64,000 nt of DNA, taken from positions 344,994 through 408,993 of the forward strand of contig NZ_KE384320.1 of NCBI RefSeq assembly GCF_000425165.1, read 5' to 3'. Of the stretch, positions 43,907-52,266 are shown in pieces (the first letter of the stretch is position 1; every line of letters begins with the position of its first letter). The notes under the pieces are model-generated. The model was given only the letters and a program-made list of their open reading frames with translations. It ran no database searches and was not told where the DNA came from. This DNA is from Photobacterium halotolerans DSM 18316 (GTDB lineage: Bacteria > Pseudomonadota > Gammaproteobacteria > Enterobacterales > Vibrionaceae). A program made the position numbers and the translations under genes.

Positions 43907-45139
43907 CTGTTGTGAAACCTGAACCTGTTTAAGCAAGGGGATAAACCAGCAGGCCAGCAGAGGTACGGCGAAAGTACTGACTATAGTGACGGTAGCCAGC
44001 GTATCCAGTCCCAATAACTGATGTTCCGGCCCTGAAACCAGATATATCGAGCCCACGATACTGGCCACACCGGCTGCCAGGTTAGACACAGTCGACTGAT
44101 AGGTCATGAAGGCCGCCCGGTACTGCGGAGGGGGTACTCTGGAGGTGAATGCCGCCAGCACCGCACTGCGCGCCGAACTGGAGGCCATCAGAATCATAAA
44201 AATCAGATAGACCCATTTGTCCGAACTGTCGCTGACAAAGCCGTAGTACACCACAGCCGCCACAATCGCACTGAGACCCAACAAGGCCGTTTGACCTGAG
44301 CCCTTATCCATCATCCTGCCACTGTATCGCATCGCCAGTATGCTCATGATCCCGCCCAGCAGGTACAGGTAGCTGATTTCGTCACGCGGGAAACCGAGGT
44401 TGAACTGGAAATAAGCCGACAGGTTCGGCACCAGCAGGAAATGCCCGAACAGGCTGCTCCCCATCATCGCCATCGCCAGCAGAAACGGCATTGACCCGAT
44501 CATCCCGGACAACCCGGCCGATAGTGCTACCGGGCTTCCGGGCATGTGTTGCTGCGGCAGCAGCGACGGTATACAAATCCGTACCGCGACGGCCAGTATC
44601 AGGCCCATGCCACCAAAGAAAAAGAAAGTCATCTGCCAGTTCAGCCACTGCGCCAGCAGCAAAGAAGCCGGGACAATAATGATCGCCGCCAGCGAAAACC
44701 CGCTGGCAACAAAAGCCATCGCCCTGCCCCGCTCCGCCACTTTGGTCACATCAAGAACGGATGCCATGATCAATCCACTGAGCGGGCCGGAGAAACAGCC
44801 TGCGGCAATAAACATCAGCAGCAGTTGTTCCGGCGTGGTTGCCAGCCCGCACAGCGCAATCAGTACAGAGCGCAGCAGAAGAAACAGTGTCAGTGCCGCC
44901 CGTCTGTCATAGCGATCCAATACCGGGGCAAGGAAAAAACCAATGATTGCGGAGCCGAACGTCGCTCCCCCGCTGATGTATCCGATGTGCTCACCTTGCA
45001 AACCAATATCCCGGACTAAATCGGGCCTCAGCGGCATCACCATCATCAGGGTACCGACCGAGAGCATATTAATAAGCAGCGCAAGCCTTAACACTGACTT
45101 TGCATTCAGCGTGTTGCTGTCCATGACGACACGATCCAT
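43895..45139 (-). CDS. MFS transporter, probable siderophore exporter (EntS-like role)
   Basis: 414 residues with about twelve hydrophobic segments, two six-helix halves joined near residue 200. The loop after helix 2 carries APVLDRYDRRAAL, the MFS motif-A region. Position between the receptor gene and the phosphopantetheinyl transferase gene, and its own Fur box 42 bp upstream, point to export of the finished siderophore, as EntS does for enterobactin; substrate is inferred from context. Start taken as the ATG at 45139; an ATG five codons later is possible, and neither has a strong ribosome site. Confidence 0.85.
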   Translation of the reverse strand: MDRVVMDSNTLNAKSVLRLALLINMLSVGTLMMVMPLRPDLVRDIGLQGEHIGYISGGATFGSAIIGFFLAPVLDRYDRRAALTLFLLLRSVLIALCGLATTPEQLLLMFIAAGCFSGPLSGLIMASVLDVTKVAERGRAMAFVASGFSLAAIIIVPASLLLAQWLNWQMTFFFFGGMGLILAVAVRICIPSLLPQQHMPGSPVALSAGLSGMIGSMPFLLAMAMMGSSLFGHFLLVPNLSAYFQFNLGFPRDEISYLYLLGGIMSILAMRYSGRMMDKGSGQTALLGLSAIVAAVVYYGFVSDSSDKWVYLIFMILMASSSARSAVLAAFTSRVPPPQYRAAFMTYQSTVSNLAAGVASIVGSIYLVSGPEHQLLGLDTLATVTIVSTFAVPLLACWFIPLLKQVQVSQQTPG

Positions 45140-45178
45140 TCACAAAAAAAGCGATTGTAACTGCCGACCGGCGCAAAC

Positions 45179-45922
45179 TCAATAATGATAATTATTATCA
45201 GTAAAATACTCAGAACGGGTAAACGTGAGCACAGACTCTCCCATTCTGGTGTAATACACCTTTCCCTGTCGGCCGGAAGGCAAAGACCCGGCCAGCTCTG
45301 TGTTCAACTCAAAGTACAGCCACTGATCGTCCATCCCCAGAAACGAGACATCCAGAAAATCGAAATAGCGCTGAACTTGCGGGTATAAGGCTTTAAAAAT
45401 GCTTTCTTTGGCGGAGAACATCAGGGTCATCAGCCAGATTGCATTGTGTTCATCGGTATCCAGCCTGGCCAGCTCCTGCTCATTGACGACCATCCCTTGC
45501 ATGCCCGGCACAATATCCGCGTTAACGGGTAACTCAATATCTAAACCGACACCGGCCTGCTCATGGTGTCGGGGACAAATCACGCAGGCTGCCAGCTGAT
45601 CATGGTGGCTGATACTGCCTGTCAGCCCCTGCGGCCAGACAGGTGCACGGTTGTCGCCAACCGCTATCTCGACCGGTGCGATCCCCCGCTCTGTCAGCAG
45701 TTGCAGCGCCAGATAACGGCCGGCCAGAAATTCCGCCTGCCGCTTGGGCACCGCCCGGCTTATTGCGTCAGGCATCTTGACGCCAAGCTGGTTGAACAGG
45801 GACGGTGAGTAATGGTGCAGATCAAACCCGGCCAGTAACACTTCAGTGCCGCATCCGGGTAAAGTGACTGAGCGCAGCGGCTGAAAGAAAGCGGACGGAG
45901 TCATCATAAAAAGCAAAGCCAT
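45179..45922 (-). CDS. entD: 4'-phosphopantetheinyl transferase (EntD/VibD/Sfp type)
   Basis: About 247 residues from the first ATG at 45922; the frame continues to a TTG at 45934, and ATGs at 45907/45904 are also possible, none with a clear ribosome site. Transferase motifs are present: GVGLDIELPVNAD (Mg-binding region) and FSAKESIFKALYP, which are diagnostic, plus PVWPQGLTGSISH. It adds the phosphopantetheine arm to the carrier domains of EntB, NRPS1 and NRPS2. The N-terminal part is EntD-like (FHHY/DLHHY region). Its last codons overlap a Fur box serving the next gene. Confidence 0.93.
   Translation of the reverse strand: MALLFMMTPSAFFQPLRSVTLPGCGTEVLLAGFDLHHYSPSLFNQLGVKMPDAISRAVPKRQAEFLAGRYLALQLLTERGIAPVEIAVGDNRAPVWPQGLTGSISHHDQLAACVICPRHHEQAGVGLDIELPVNADIVPGMQGMVVNEQELARLDTDEHNAIWLMTLMFSAKESIFKALYPQVQRYFDFLDVSFLGMDDQWLYFELNTELAGSLPSGRQGKVYYTRMGESVLTFTRSEYFTDNNYHY
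45181..45199 (-). promoter_or_regulatory. Near-consensus Fur box inside the 3' end of the phosphopantetheinyl transferase gene
   Basis: AATAATGATAATTATTATC differs from the 19-bp Fur consensus at two positions. It begins two bases inside the transferase gene's 3' end, covering its last codons (NNYHY), and stands 42-60 bp upstream of the MFS exporter start, so it should give the exporter its own iron-regulated promoter. Confidence 0.88.
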
Positions 45923-46046
45923 AGCAGAGAACAATGGCTGTCATTATTATGATTGCGCTATCGTCATACAATCCTTTGTTAAGCAAATGCATAACGTTGC
46001 CGGGCACAACCATTCAGGCCGCCGTAGCCGTTGCATTTAAAATAAG

Positions 46047-46075
46047 CACAAAAAATGCCGCACCAGGCGGCATTC
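46047..46075 (-). terminator. Terminator after the ammonium transporter gene
   Basis: On the minus strand AATGCCGC, a short loop and GCGGCATT are followed by TTTTTTG, 26 bp after the amt stop. Confidence 0.88.
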
Positions 46076-46099
46076 GCAACTGCATGGGATCAGCCCGTT

Positions 46100-47320
46100 T
46101 TATTCCAGATTGGTGGCACTGATCTTGTGGATTGCCAGATCGGCACCGTTGAACTCGTCTTCTTCGCTCAGGCGCAGGCCTGACAGCTTATCCACCAAGC
46201 CGTAAACGATAAACGAGCCTGCCAGTGCAATCGCTATTCCTATCACAGTACCCAGCAACTGAACGATAAAGCTTACTCCGCCTAATCCGCCTAACGACTG
46301 CAGGCCAAAGATACCGGCCGCAATACCGCCCCAGGCTCCGCACACGCCATGCAGCGGCCAGACGCCGAGTACATCATCAATCTTGGTGTGATTTTGCAGG
46401 TAAGTGAACAGCCAGACAAAGATCGCAGCCGCCACGATGCCGGTGATCAGCGCCCCCAACGGATGCATCAGATCCGAACCGGCGCACACAGCCACCAGAC
46501 CAGCCAGCGGGCCGTTATGAATAAAACCCGGGTCATTTTTCCCCAGCACCACGGCGGCCAGAATCCCGCCAGCCATCGCCATCAGAGAGTTGACGGCAAC
46601 CAGTCCGCTGACACCGCTGATCGACTGTGCCGACATCACGTTAAAGCCAAACCAGCCGACACTTAAGATCCATGCCCCCAGCGCCAGAAACGGAATGTTA
46701 GAAGGCGCAAAGTTAGTGTGTTTGCCTGCCCGGACACGTCCTTTTCGCATTCCCAGCAGCATTACAGCCACCAGCGCAATCCAGCCACCGACCGCGTGAA
46801 CCACAACAGAGCCGGCAAAATCATGGAAAGCGGCGCCAAACCGGCCTTCAAACCACGCCTGGAGGCCAAAGTTGCCGTTCCAGATCATGCCTTCAAACAA
46901 GGGGTACACCAGGCCCACAATAAAGAAGGTCGAAATCAACACAGGGTTGAAGCGGGCCCGCTCCGCAATACCGCCGGAAACTATCGCCGGGATCGCTGCC
47001 GCAAAGGTCAGCAGGAAGAAGAACTTGACTAAGGCGAAGCCATTACCGGCCGATAAGGTTTCAGCATCAGCAAAAAAGGTGACGCCATAGGCCAGCCAGT
47101 AGCCGATAAAGAAATAAGCGATGGTTGAGACACCAAAATCAGCCAGTATCTTCACCAGCGCATTGACCTGATTTTTCTGCCGTACCGTGCCCACTTCCAG
47201 AAATGCAAAACCGGCATGCATCAGAAACACCATGATGGCGCCCAGCAGCAGGAACAAGGTGTCCGCACTTTGCGTGAGGGCCTACACGGCCCCCGTTACC
47301 TGTGTCATAGATTCAGTCAT
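46100..47320 (-). pseudogene. amtB: Ammonium transporter (Amt family) with an in-frame amber codon at codon 13
   Basis: The natural start appears to be the ATG at 47320, preceded by AGGGAAGAG; it reads MTESMTQVTGAV, then TAG (47284-47282), then ALTQSADTL running straight into the first membrane helix FLLLGAIMVFLMHAGFAFLEVG. Downstream the frame is open for 385 codons with eleven hydrophobic segments, both conduction-pore histidine motifs (VVVHAVGG and VWPLHGVCGAWGG) and no other defect. A single base (for example GAG to TAG) would explain the stop. Unless suppressed, or restarted at the TTG (47257) inside helix 1 which lacks a ribosome site, no full protein is made. A sequencing or assembly error is the other explanation. 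No glnK neighbour is present. Confidence 0.8.
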
Positions 47321-48155
47321 TGAACTCTTCCCTAAGTCGCGCACAAAATATGTGCAAAAATTAACCACAAGCCCCAAATTAGGGCGAATCAATCATGATT
47401 AAGGGGCAAGCAATAACTGTTCCAATTTGATTTATTAACTGCTAAATTCGCCCGTAAAACTAAGTGATTGAAAATCAATAACAAAAAATAGTGTACTCGG
47501 CTGTACGTCCGTAACACCCGAGCCTTGCGCACCAATAGCGTGCCGTTCGATCCACAATGGTGCATTTTGTCCGCCTTTTCCTGCCCGATGCTGGTGAAAC
47601 GCCACACACAGATTTAAAAGAAGGCGTTCAGCGGTTAAGGAAAAGTCCATTCCGGCAGCCCTTGCTCTTTACTGATTCCTTGCCGGGATGGCGGACGGAA
47701 TCCATCGAATATTCCAATTTGGCATAATATGCGCTTCATCTATTAATAATTGTCATGCATTCACATTTAAGATGAAATCGATTTCATTTGCAGGCTGAAT
47801 CTGCAGGCCTTCCTGCCATTCAGCAGATTTTTAAGAAATCCTGCTAAACCTTGGGTTGCATATCATAAAATAGGCATAAAACCGCCTTTACCATGCAGTT
47901 TCCTTATTTCTTGGTCGGAACTGATATGTTATTTTTGTCAGCAGCTGGCGTTGTTTTTTCTTACTGGCTTATTTTACTGAAAAAAAATTGTCCCTTTTTT
48001 TACCCAACCGAGTGCAAATGTATATTCCTTTAACGAAATCCATCGCACTTTTCAGCTTGAGTAAAACCTTTAGACAAGGATATCAGTAAAATAATTTATG
48101 ACTTTTGCGAATGCCTTTCGCATTCTTTTTTTACTGCGAGCGGGAAGCCATTCTT
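47321..48155. other. 835-bp A+T-rich intergenic region
   Basis: It lies between the leftward amt gene and the rightward XRE regulator gene. It must contain both promoters. Two overlapping leftward frames of about 70 codons (47389-47650) lack ribosome sites and family features, so I do not call them genes. The stretch 47870-48100 is very T-rich with long A/T runs, typical of upstream regulatory DNA, but I can name no specific site. Confidence 0.5.
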
Positions 48156-48797
48156 ATGGAATATTTAGAGCGGATTAAGCGCCTGGCCAAGATTCAGGGG
48201 ATTAGCCAGAAACAACTGGGTGAAACTCTGGGCTTACAACAAGGCACCATGAGCCGTAAGCTGTCAGGCAAGTACGGCATTGAAGTACGTGAGCTGGAAA
48301 GAATTGCTGAAACCCTGAACACCTCCATCAGCTATTTGCTGACCGGACAGATTGATTCAGGCACTCAGGCAACAACGGCCATCAGTCACGAAACGGGGCA
48401 CAACACGACATCGACCTACATTCCGATTATTCATCGCAAAGACTACCTGTCCTACCGCGATGGCGGCAAAGTCGACGTGCTGAGTAAGCGGGCGATCCCG
48501 CATCATTTAGATCGCGACGACTGCCTTGGTCTGCTGGTAGATAACGAAAACATCGCTCAGTGTGCGCCGCTGGGCAGCTATGCGCTGGCCACACGAAAAG
48601 CCCCTTATCGTCCTAAACAGCCGGTTTTTGCGTCGGTGCGTGGCAGCGAGCCCGATTTCTACCACATGACACAACTGGCAGATGGCGTGGTGTTTTCCAC
48701 TTCCCAGCCGGATTTTCCGAACCTGTTTGTCAACCACGACGAGTTCAAGATCCACGGTTACATTATTCAGTCCGACTGGTCATTCGACCGCCTCTGA
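48156..48797 (+). CDS. XRE-family transcriptional regulator with S24/LexA-like C-terminal domain
   Basis: 213 residues from the ATG at 48156 (GGGAAG eight bases upstream). Residues 1-65 are a phage-repressor-type HTH: IQGISQKQLGETLGLQQGTMSRKLSGKYGI and ELERIAETLNTSISYLL. The rest (about 90-205) looks like the S24 peptidase-like dimerisation domain of CI-type repressors (YIPIIHRKDYLSYRDG, GDVVFS-like VVFSTSQPDF, IHGYII), but I cannot find a clear Ser/Lys catalytic pair, so self-cleavage is doubtful. No phage genes surround it. Target unknown; the only adjacent candidate is its own upstream region. Confidence 0.8.
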   Translation: MEYLERIKRLAKIQGISQKQLGETLGLQQGTMSRKLSGKYGIEVRELERIAETLNTSISYLLTGQIDSGTQATTAISHETGHNTTSTYIPIIHRKDYLSYRDGGKVDVLSKRAIPHHLDRDDCLGLLVDNENIAQCAPLGSYALATRKAPYRPKQPVFASVRGSEPDFYHMTQLADGVVFSTSQPDFPNLFVNHDEFKIHGYIIQSDWSFDRL

Positions 48798-48921
48798 TTG
48801 CCCCGCTGGCTATCCTGCCGCCTCCCCCCCCCTGATTTGCTCATGCTGTTGCAGATGCCGGTCAGGGGTGACAGCGCCCTTCCAATGCGTACAATAACGA
48901 CGTGAACTGAAGGAGCCCATC

Positions 48922-49494
48922 ATGCACACCACCAATCCAGCACCAGATAGCCAGATTCGCATTATTGTCGCCTCGACAAACCCGGCCAAAATCCGGGCGG
49001 TAGAAAACGCCTTCCACCAGGCCTTCCCGGCGCAAGCCCTGCAGATTAGCGGTGTCGCAGTGGAAAGCGGCGTAAGAGCACAGCCTATGTGTGCCGAAGA
49101 AACCCTGACCGGTGCCCGTAACCGGGTAGTTCATGCCCGGGAACTGCAGCCTGGCGCGGACTATTACGTCAGTCTGGAAGCCGGGCTTGATGGCTGTGCG
49201 ACGTTTGCCTGGATGGTGATAGATAACGGTAATCAGCGGGGGGAATCCCGTTCAGCCTCGCTGCCTCTGCCGCCCAAAGCGCTGGCCCGGCTGCATGACG
49301 GAGAAGAGCTGGGGGATGTGATGGATGATATGTTTCAGCAGCAGAATGTGAAACAACAAGGGGGCGCCATCGCTATGCTCACTGAGCACAAGCTCAGCCG
49401 CAGCAGTGTGTATCAGCAAGCTCTGATACTGGCCCTGATCCCTTTCATGAACCCGGGACTATACGATCCCTCGGCTTTTCAAGCGGGAGGCTAA
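48922..49494 (+). CDS. yjjX: Inosine/xanthosine triphosphatase (YjjX family)
   Basis: 190 residues. The start region IIVASTNPAKIRAVENAF is the nucleotide-binding loop of the family, followed by SGVRAQPMCAEETLTGARNR, YYVSLEAGLDG and the C-terminal stretch with KLSRSSVYQQAL. It hydrolyses ITP and XTP to keep damaged purines out of nucleic acids. The ATG at 48922 follows GAAGGAG. The ATG-proximal extension (MHTTNPAPDSQ) is variable. In E. coli yjjX stands next to trpR, as it does here (convergent). Confidence 0.95.
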   Translation: MHTTNPAPDSQIRIIVASTNPAKIRAVENAFHQAFPAQALQISGVAVESGVRAQPMCAEETLTGARNRVVHARELQPGADYYVSLEAGLDGCATFAWMVIDNGNQRGESRSASLPLPPKALARLHDGEELGDVMDDMFQQQNVKQQGGAIAMLTEHKLSRSSVYQQALILALIPFMNPGLYDPSAFQAGG

Positions 49495-49540
49495 CTGGGG
49501 GTTACTGGGCACTGACTCAGCATCTGTGCTCAAGTCACGA

Positions 49541-49643
49541 ACCCCACCCTAACCCTCCCCTTGCCAAGGGGAGGGAATATCCGTGGTTTCAGTGAGCTCT
49601 GTCCGATCCCTCCCCCTTTTCAAGGGGGAGGTCAGGAGGGGGT
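49541..49643. repeat. Palindromic (MITE/REP-like) intergenic element of 103 bp
   Basis: The left end ACCCCACCCTAACCCTCCCC and the reverse complement of the right end (ACCCCCTCCTGACCTCCCCC) agree at about 15 of 20 positions. Inside are two strong hairpins: 49553-49575 (CCCTCCCCTT/AAGGGGAGGG) and 49609-49631 (CCTCCCCCTT/AAGGGGGAGG). Elements of this look are scattered between genes in many proteobacteria. It has no coding capacity and lies between convergent yjjX and trpR. Confidence 0.75.
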
Positions 49644-49654
49644 AACAAGGCACT

Positions 49655-49972
49655 TCAGCCTTTGGGCTGCTGCCTGAGCAGCAAATCAGATAACCAGTCG
49701 CGGATCTCCGCATCATGGTGTTTCAGTTCGTTGGAGCCACGTGTGATGGTCGCCACGCCAACCCCCAGCAACTCGCTGATTTTACGCTGGCTACGCTCAC
49801 CATTCAGCAATTCATGGAAGATATTCACCCGGGCGATCAGCGATTCACGCTCATCCGGTGTTAACAGCAGGCGAAGGAGTAACTCATCTTTGCCTTCAGC
49901 AGAGGCCTGACGAAACAGAGAGACTATTTGCTGCCAGTCAGAAAAGTCCGGCGTATCGGCTTTGGTTGACAT
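49655..49972 (-). CDS. trpR: Trp operon repressor TrpR
   Basis: 105 residues from the ATG at 49972 (GAGG four bases upstream); eight more codons are open to 49996. All-helical TrpR fold: DWQQIVSLFRQA, LLRLLLTPDERESLIARVNIFHELLNGERSQRKISELLGVGVATITRGSNELK, where the last part is the helix-turn-helix. It binds operators of tryptophan genes when tryptophan is high. Convergent with yjjX and downstream of slt in the same direction, the order known from enterics (slt-trpR-yjjX). Confidence 0.96.
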   Translation of the reverse strand: MSTKADTPDFSDWQQIVSLFRQASAEGKDELLLRLLLTPDERESLIARVNIFHELLNGERSQRKISELLGVGVATITRGSNELKHHDAEIRDWLSDLLLRQQPKG

Positions 49973-50087
49973 GTTTTCCTCAAAAATTGCCTGCACTGGC
50001 CATTAGTAACCCACACAGGCGTATTCATTCTGTTTGGATTCTACCCTGAACCACAGCCTTCCACCAAACCTGCAGCAGCAGTTTGTC

Positions 50088-52025
50088 TCAATACTTAGCG
50101 TTCAGTTCCTCTGTGGTCAGCAACTGGACCGGCTGATTGGTCAGCTTGTCGTAGTAGACCTCAAACATCAGCACATTCTGAACATAACCGCGCGTTTCAC
50201 CGAAAGGAATGGTTTCCATAAAGGCAAAAGCATCCAGTTTGCCATCACTGATTTTCCGCCAGCCGGTGACTCTGCCCGGGCCGGCGTTGTACGCCGAGAA
50301 AGCAAAGATCCGGTTGTTGTCGTAACGCTCCAGCATCATTTTCAGGTAACCGCTGCCCAGCCGGATATTCACCTCTGGCTCAAACAAACTGCTGCTGCCT
50401 GCATATTTATAATTCAGCTTACCCGCGGTTTCTCTGGCTGTAGCGGGCATCAGTTGCATTAGTCCGCGGGCGCCTACCGGCGACATTGCCTGCGGATTCA
50501 GCGCGCTTTCCTGACGCGCCAGTGCCATCATAGTGGTCACTGAAAGCTCACGCTGCTGGCCGAATGACTTGAATGTCTCGGCAAAGGCCAGCGGGAAACG
50601 TAACGACAGGTGCTCCCACATCCGGCCATATATGGTGGCCTGCACCGTCAGATGGTGCCAGTTTTGCTTACCTGCGTAGCCCGCCAGCGGCCAGATTGCT
50701 TTCGGATCGAGATCTTTCATCAGATACCACCATTCCAGGTTGGCATCAAACACCTTATCCAGGGCAATCATTTCTTCAATCCGCTTTAACGCCGGCAGAT
50801 AAGGGGTCACATCCTGCTCTTCCTCACTCAAAGACTGCACCGGAAAATCGATCTCTTCGCCCAGCACAGTGGCGGCGGCAACACTGTAAAAATTCCGCTC
50901 GCCCAGCAATGCCTGATATTTCGGTTTGGCCACCACAGGATCAGTCTTGGCCAGCAGATGCGCCTGCCAGAATTTCCACCGCAGCGAGTTCTGCTCTTCG
51001 GCCGATAACTGCGGGATCCATGCCTGCGCTTCGGTCCAGTTGCCTTCACGAAGGGCAAGACGGATGCGCCGTCCAATCAAATCATCATCACTGCTTTTAC
51101 GCAGCATGGCATCACGCCAGCGGACAAGATCGGCCTCTTCGGCATCCATCAGCCGTGACGCCGTATAATCCGCCAGTGACTGCTTCTGTGCCGTATTGAG
51201 CTTCTGCCCGTCCGCCACCCGCTCTAACTGGCTCAGGGCTTCTTTGGTATCCGTGCGCGCCAGGCGCTTATAGGCCGCGAGGGTCAATTGCCGGTTATAG
51301 TCGGTCACTTTGCTTTTTTTGGCGAAGTCCGCGACACCCTGCGGCTTGCTAAACAATGAAAGGAGAGTGTCTCCCACTTTTCTGGCGCTGCCTGACAGTT
51401 GCTTGTCGAGATATTTGAGCAGCCCCTGATTACCGGCTTCAAACACCAGCAGCATACGATCGAGAATCAGCTGATTGGTACGTTTTCCGGCTTTTTGCCA
51501 GGCATCCAGCATGGGATCGCAATCATCGTCGAGAGACTGGCCGGTCAGCCAGAGTGACTGCGCGCCCTGCCAGGCTTCATCCTTGCGGCCCACTTTACTG
51601 AGCGCCAGATAATACTGGCACTGATAACTTTCCCTGTATGGCGGCTCAGTCTGAAAGGTCACCAGATCCTGCCAGCGGTTAGCCTCTGCCAGCACATCCT
51701 GGTAGGCATAACTCAGCTTGATGGTGAAAGGCAGATCCTGAAATTTTTTGATGAATGCACTCACTTCGGCCGGGGAGCGCTTATCCAGATTGTCCTGAAA
51801 CTGGCGATAGTCGAGATAAGGGGTCAGCGGATAGTCATTGAGCCTGGTGCGATAACGCTGATAAGCCGACTGGTCCTTGCGTTCCAGCGCATCCTTCGCG
51901 GCTTCATACCATTCTCTCTGCTCTTCAAGCGAGGCGGCCTGTGCCACGCTTCCTCCCAACAGCACCCATACCCCCAGGCCCAGCATCCAACGGCTACAAC
52001 GGTGCATAACGGCTTCAGACTGCAT
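50088..52025 (-). CDS. slt: Soluble lytic murein transglycosylase Slt70
   Basis: 645 residues from the ATG at 52025, preceded by GGAAAGAG; a GTG nine codons earlier is in frame but less likely. Signal peptide WMLGLGVWVLLGGSVAQA-A at about residues 7-30. A long alpha-helical ring domain follows (about 40-440, superhelical repeats rich in Ala/Leu/Trp/Lys). The C-terminal transglycosylase domain contains ALARQESALNPQAMSPVGARGLMQLMPATA with the catalytic Glu of ARQE, then YNAGPGRVTGW. It cleaves peptidoglycan in the periplasm, releasing 1,6-anhydro-muropeptides. Length equals the family norm (about 645). Confidence 0.96.
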   Translation of the reverse strand: MQSEAVMHRCSRWMLGLGVWVLLGGSVAQAASLEEQREWYEAAKDALERKDQSAYQRYRTRLNDYPLTPYLDYRQFQDNLDKRSPAEVSAFIKKFQDLPFTIKLSYAYQDVLAEANRWQDLVTFQTEPPYRESYQCQYYLALSKVGRKDEAWQGAQSLWLTGQSLDDDCDPMLDAWQKAGKRTNQLILDRMLLVFEAGNQGLLKYLDKQLSGSARKVGDTLLSLFSKPQGVADFAKKSKVTDYNRQLTLAAYKRLARTDTKEALSQLERVADGQKLNTAQKQSLADYTASRLMDAEEADLVRWRDAMLRKSSDDDLIGRRIRLALREGNWTEAQAWIPQLSAEEQNSLRWKFWQAHLLAKTDPVVAKPKYQALLGERNFYSVAAATVLGEEIDFPVQSLSEEEQDVTPYLPALKRIEEMIALDKVFDANLEWWYLMKDLDPKAIWPLAGYAGKQNWHHLTVQATIYGRMWEHLSLRFPLAFAETFKSFGQQRELSVTTMMALARQESALNPQAMSPVGARGLMQLMPATARETAGKLNYKYAGSSSLFEPEVNIRLGSGYLKMMLERYDNNRIFAFSAYNAGPGRVTGWRKISDGKLDAFAFMETIPFGETRGYVQNVLMFEVYYDKLTNQPVQLLTTEELNAKY

Positions 52026-52266
52026 ATATACTCTTTCCAGCTCCAGCTTCACTCAGATTAAAAATCAGCACGTTTAATTAACACTGTATCCTAGCGTCCC
52101 ATCCCCGCATCAACGTCAGCCCAGAGTCAGGCTCAGGTCAATAACGAAAACCTGCTTACACGGGCATGTATTCATCTTAACCGTCATTGTGAGACATTGC
52201 TGTTAAACTTAGGGCCAGAATGGTTAAAATACCCCTTTCTCCAATCATTAGAGATGACCTACGGAA

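Noticed and set aside
47389-47650. Two overlapping leftward frames of about 70 codons in the gap upstream of the amt gene.
   Set aside because: They overlap in different frames, lack ribosome sites and show no recognisable family pattern.
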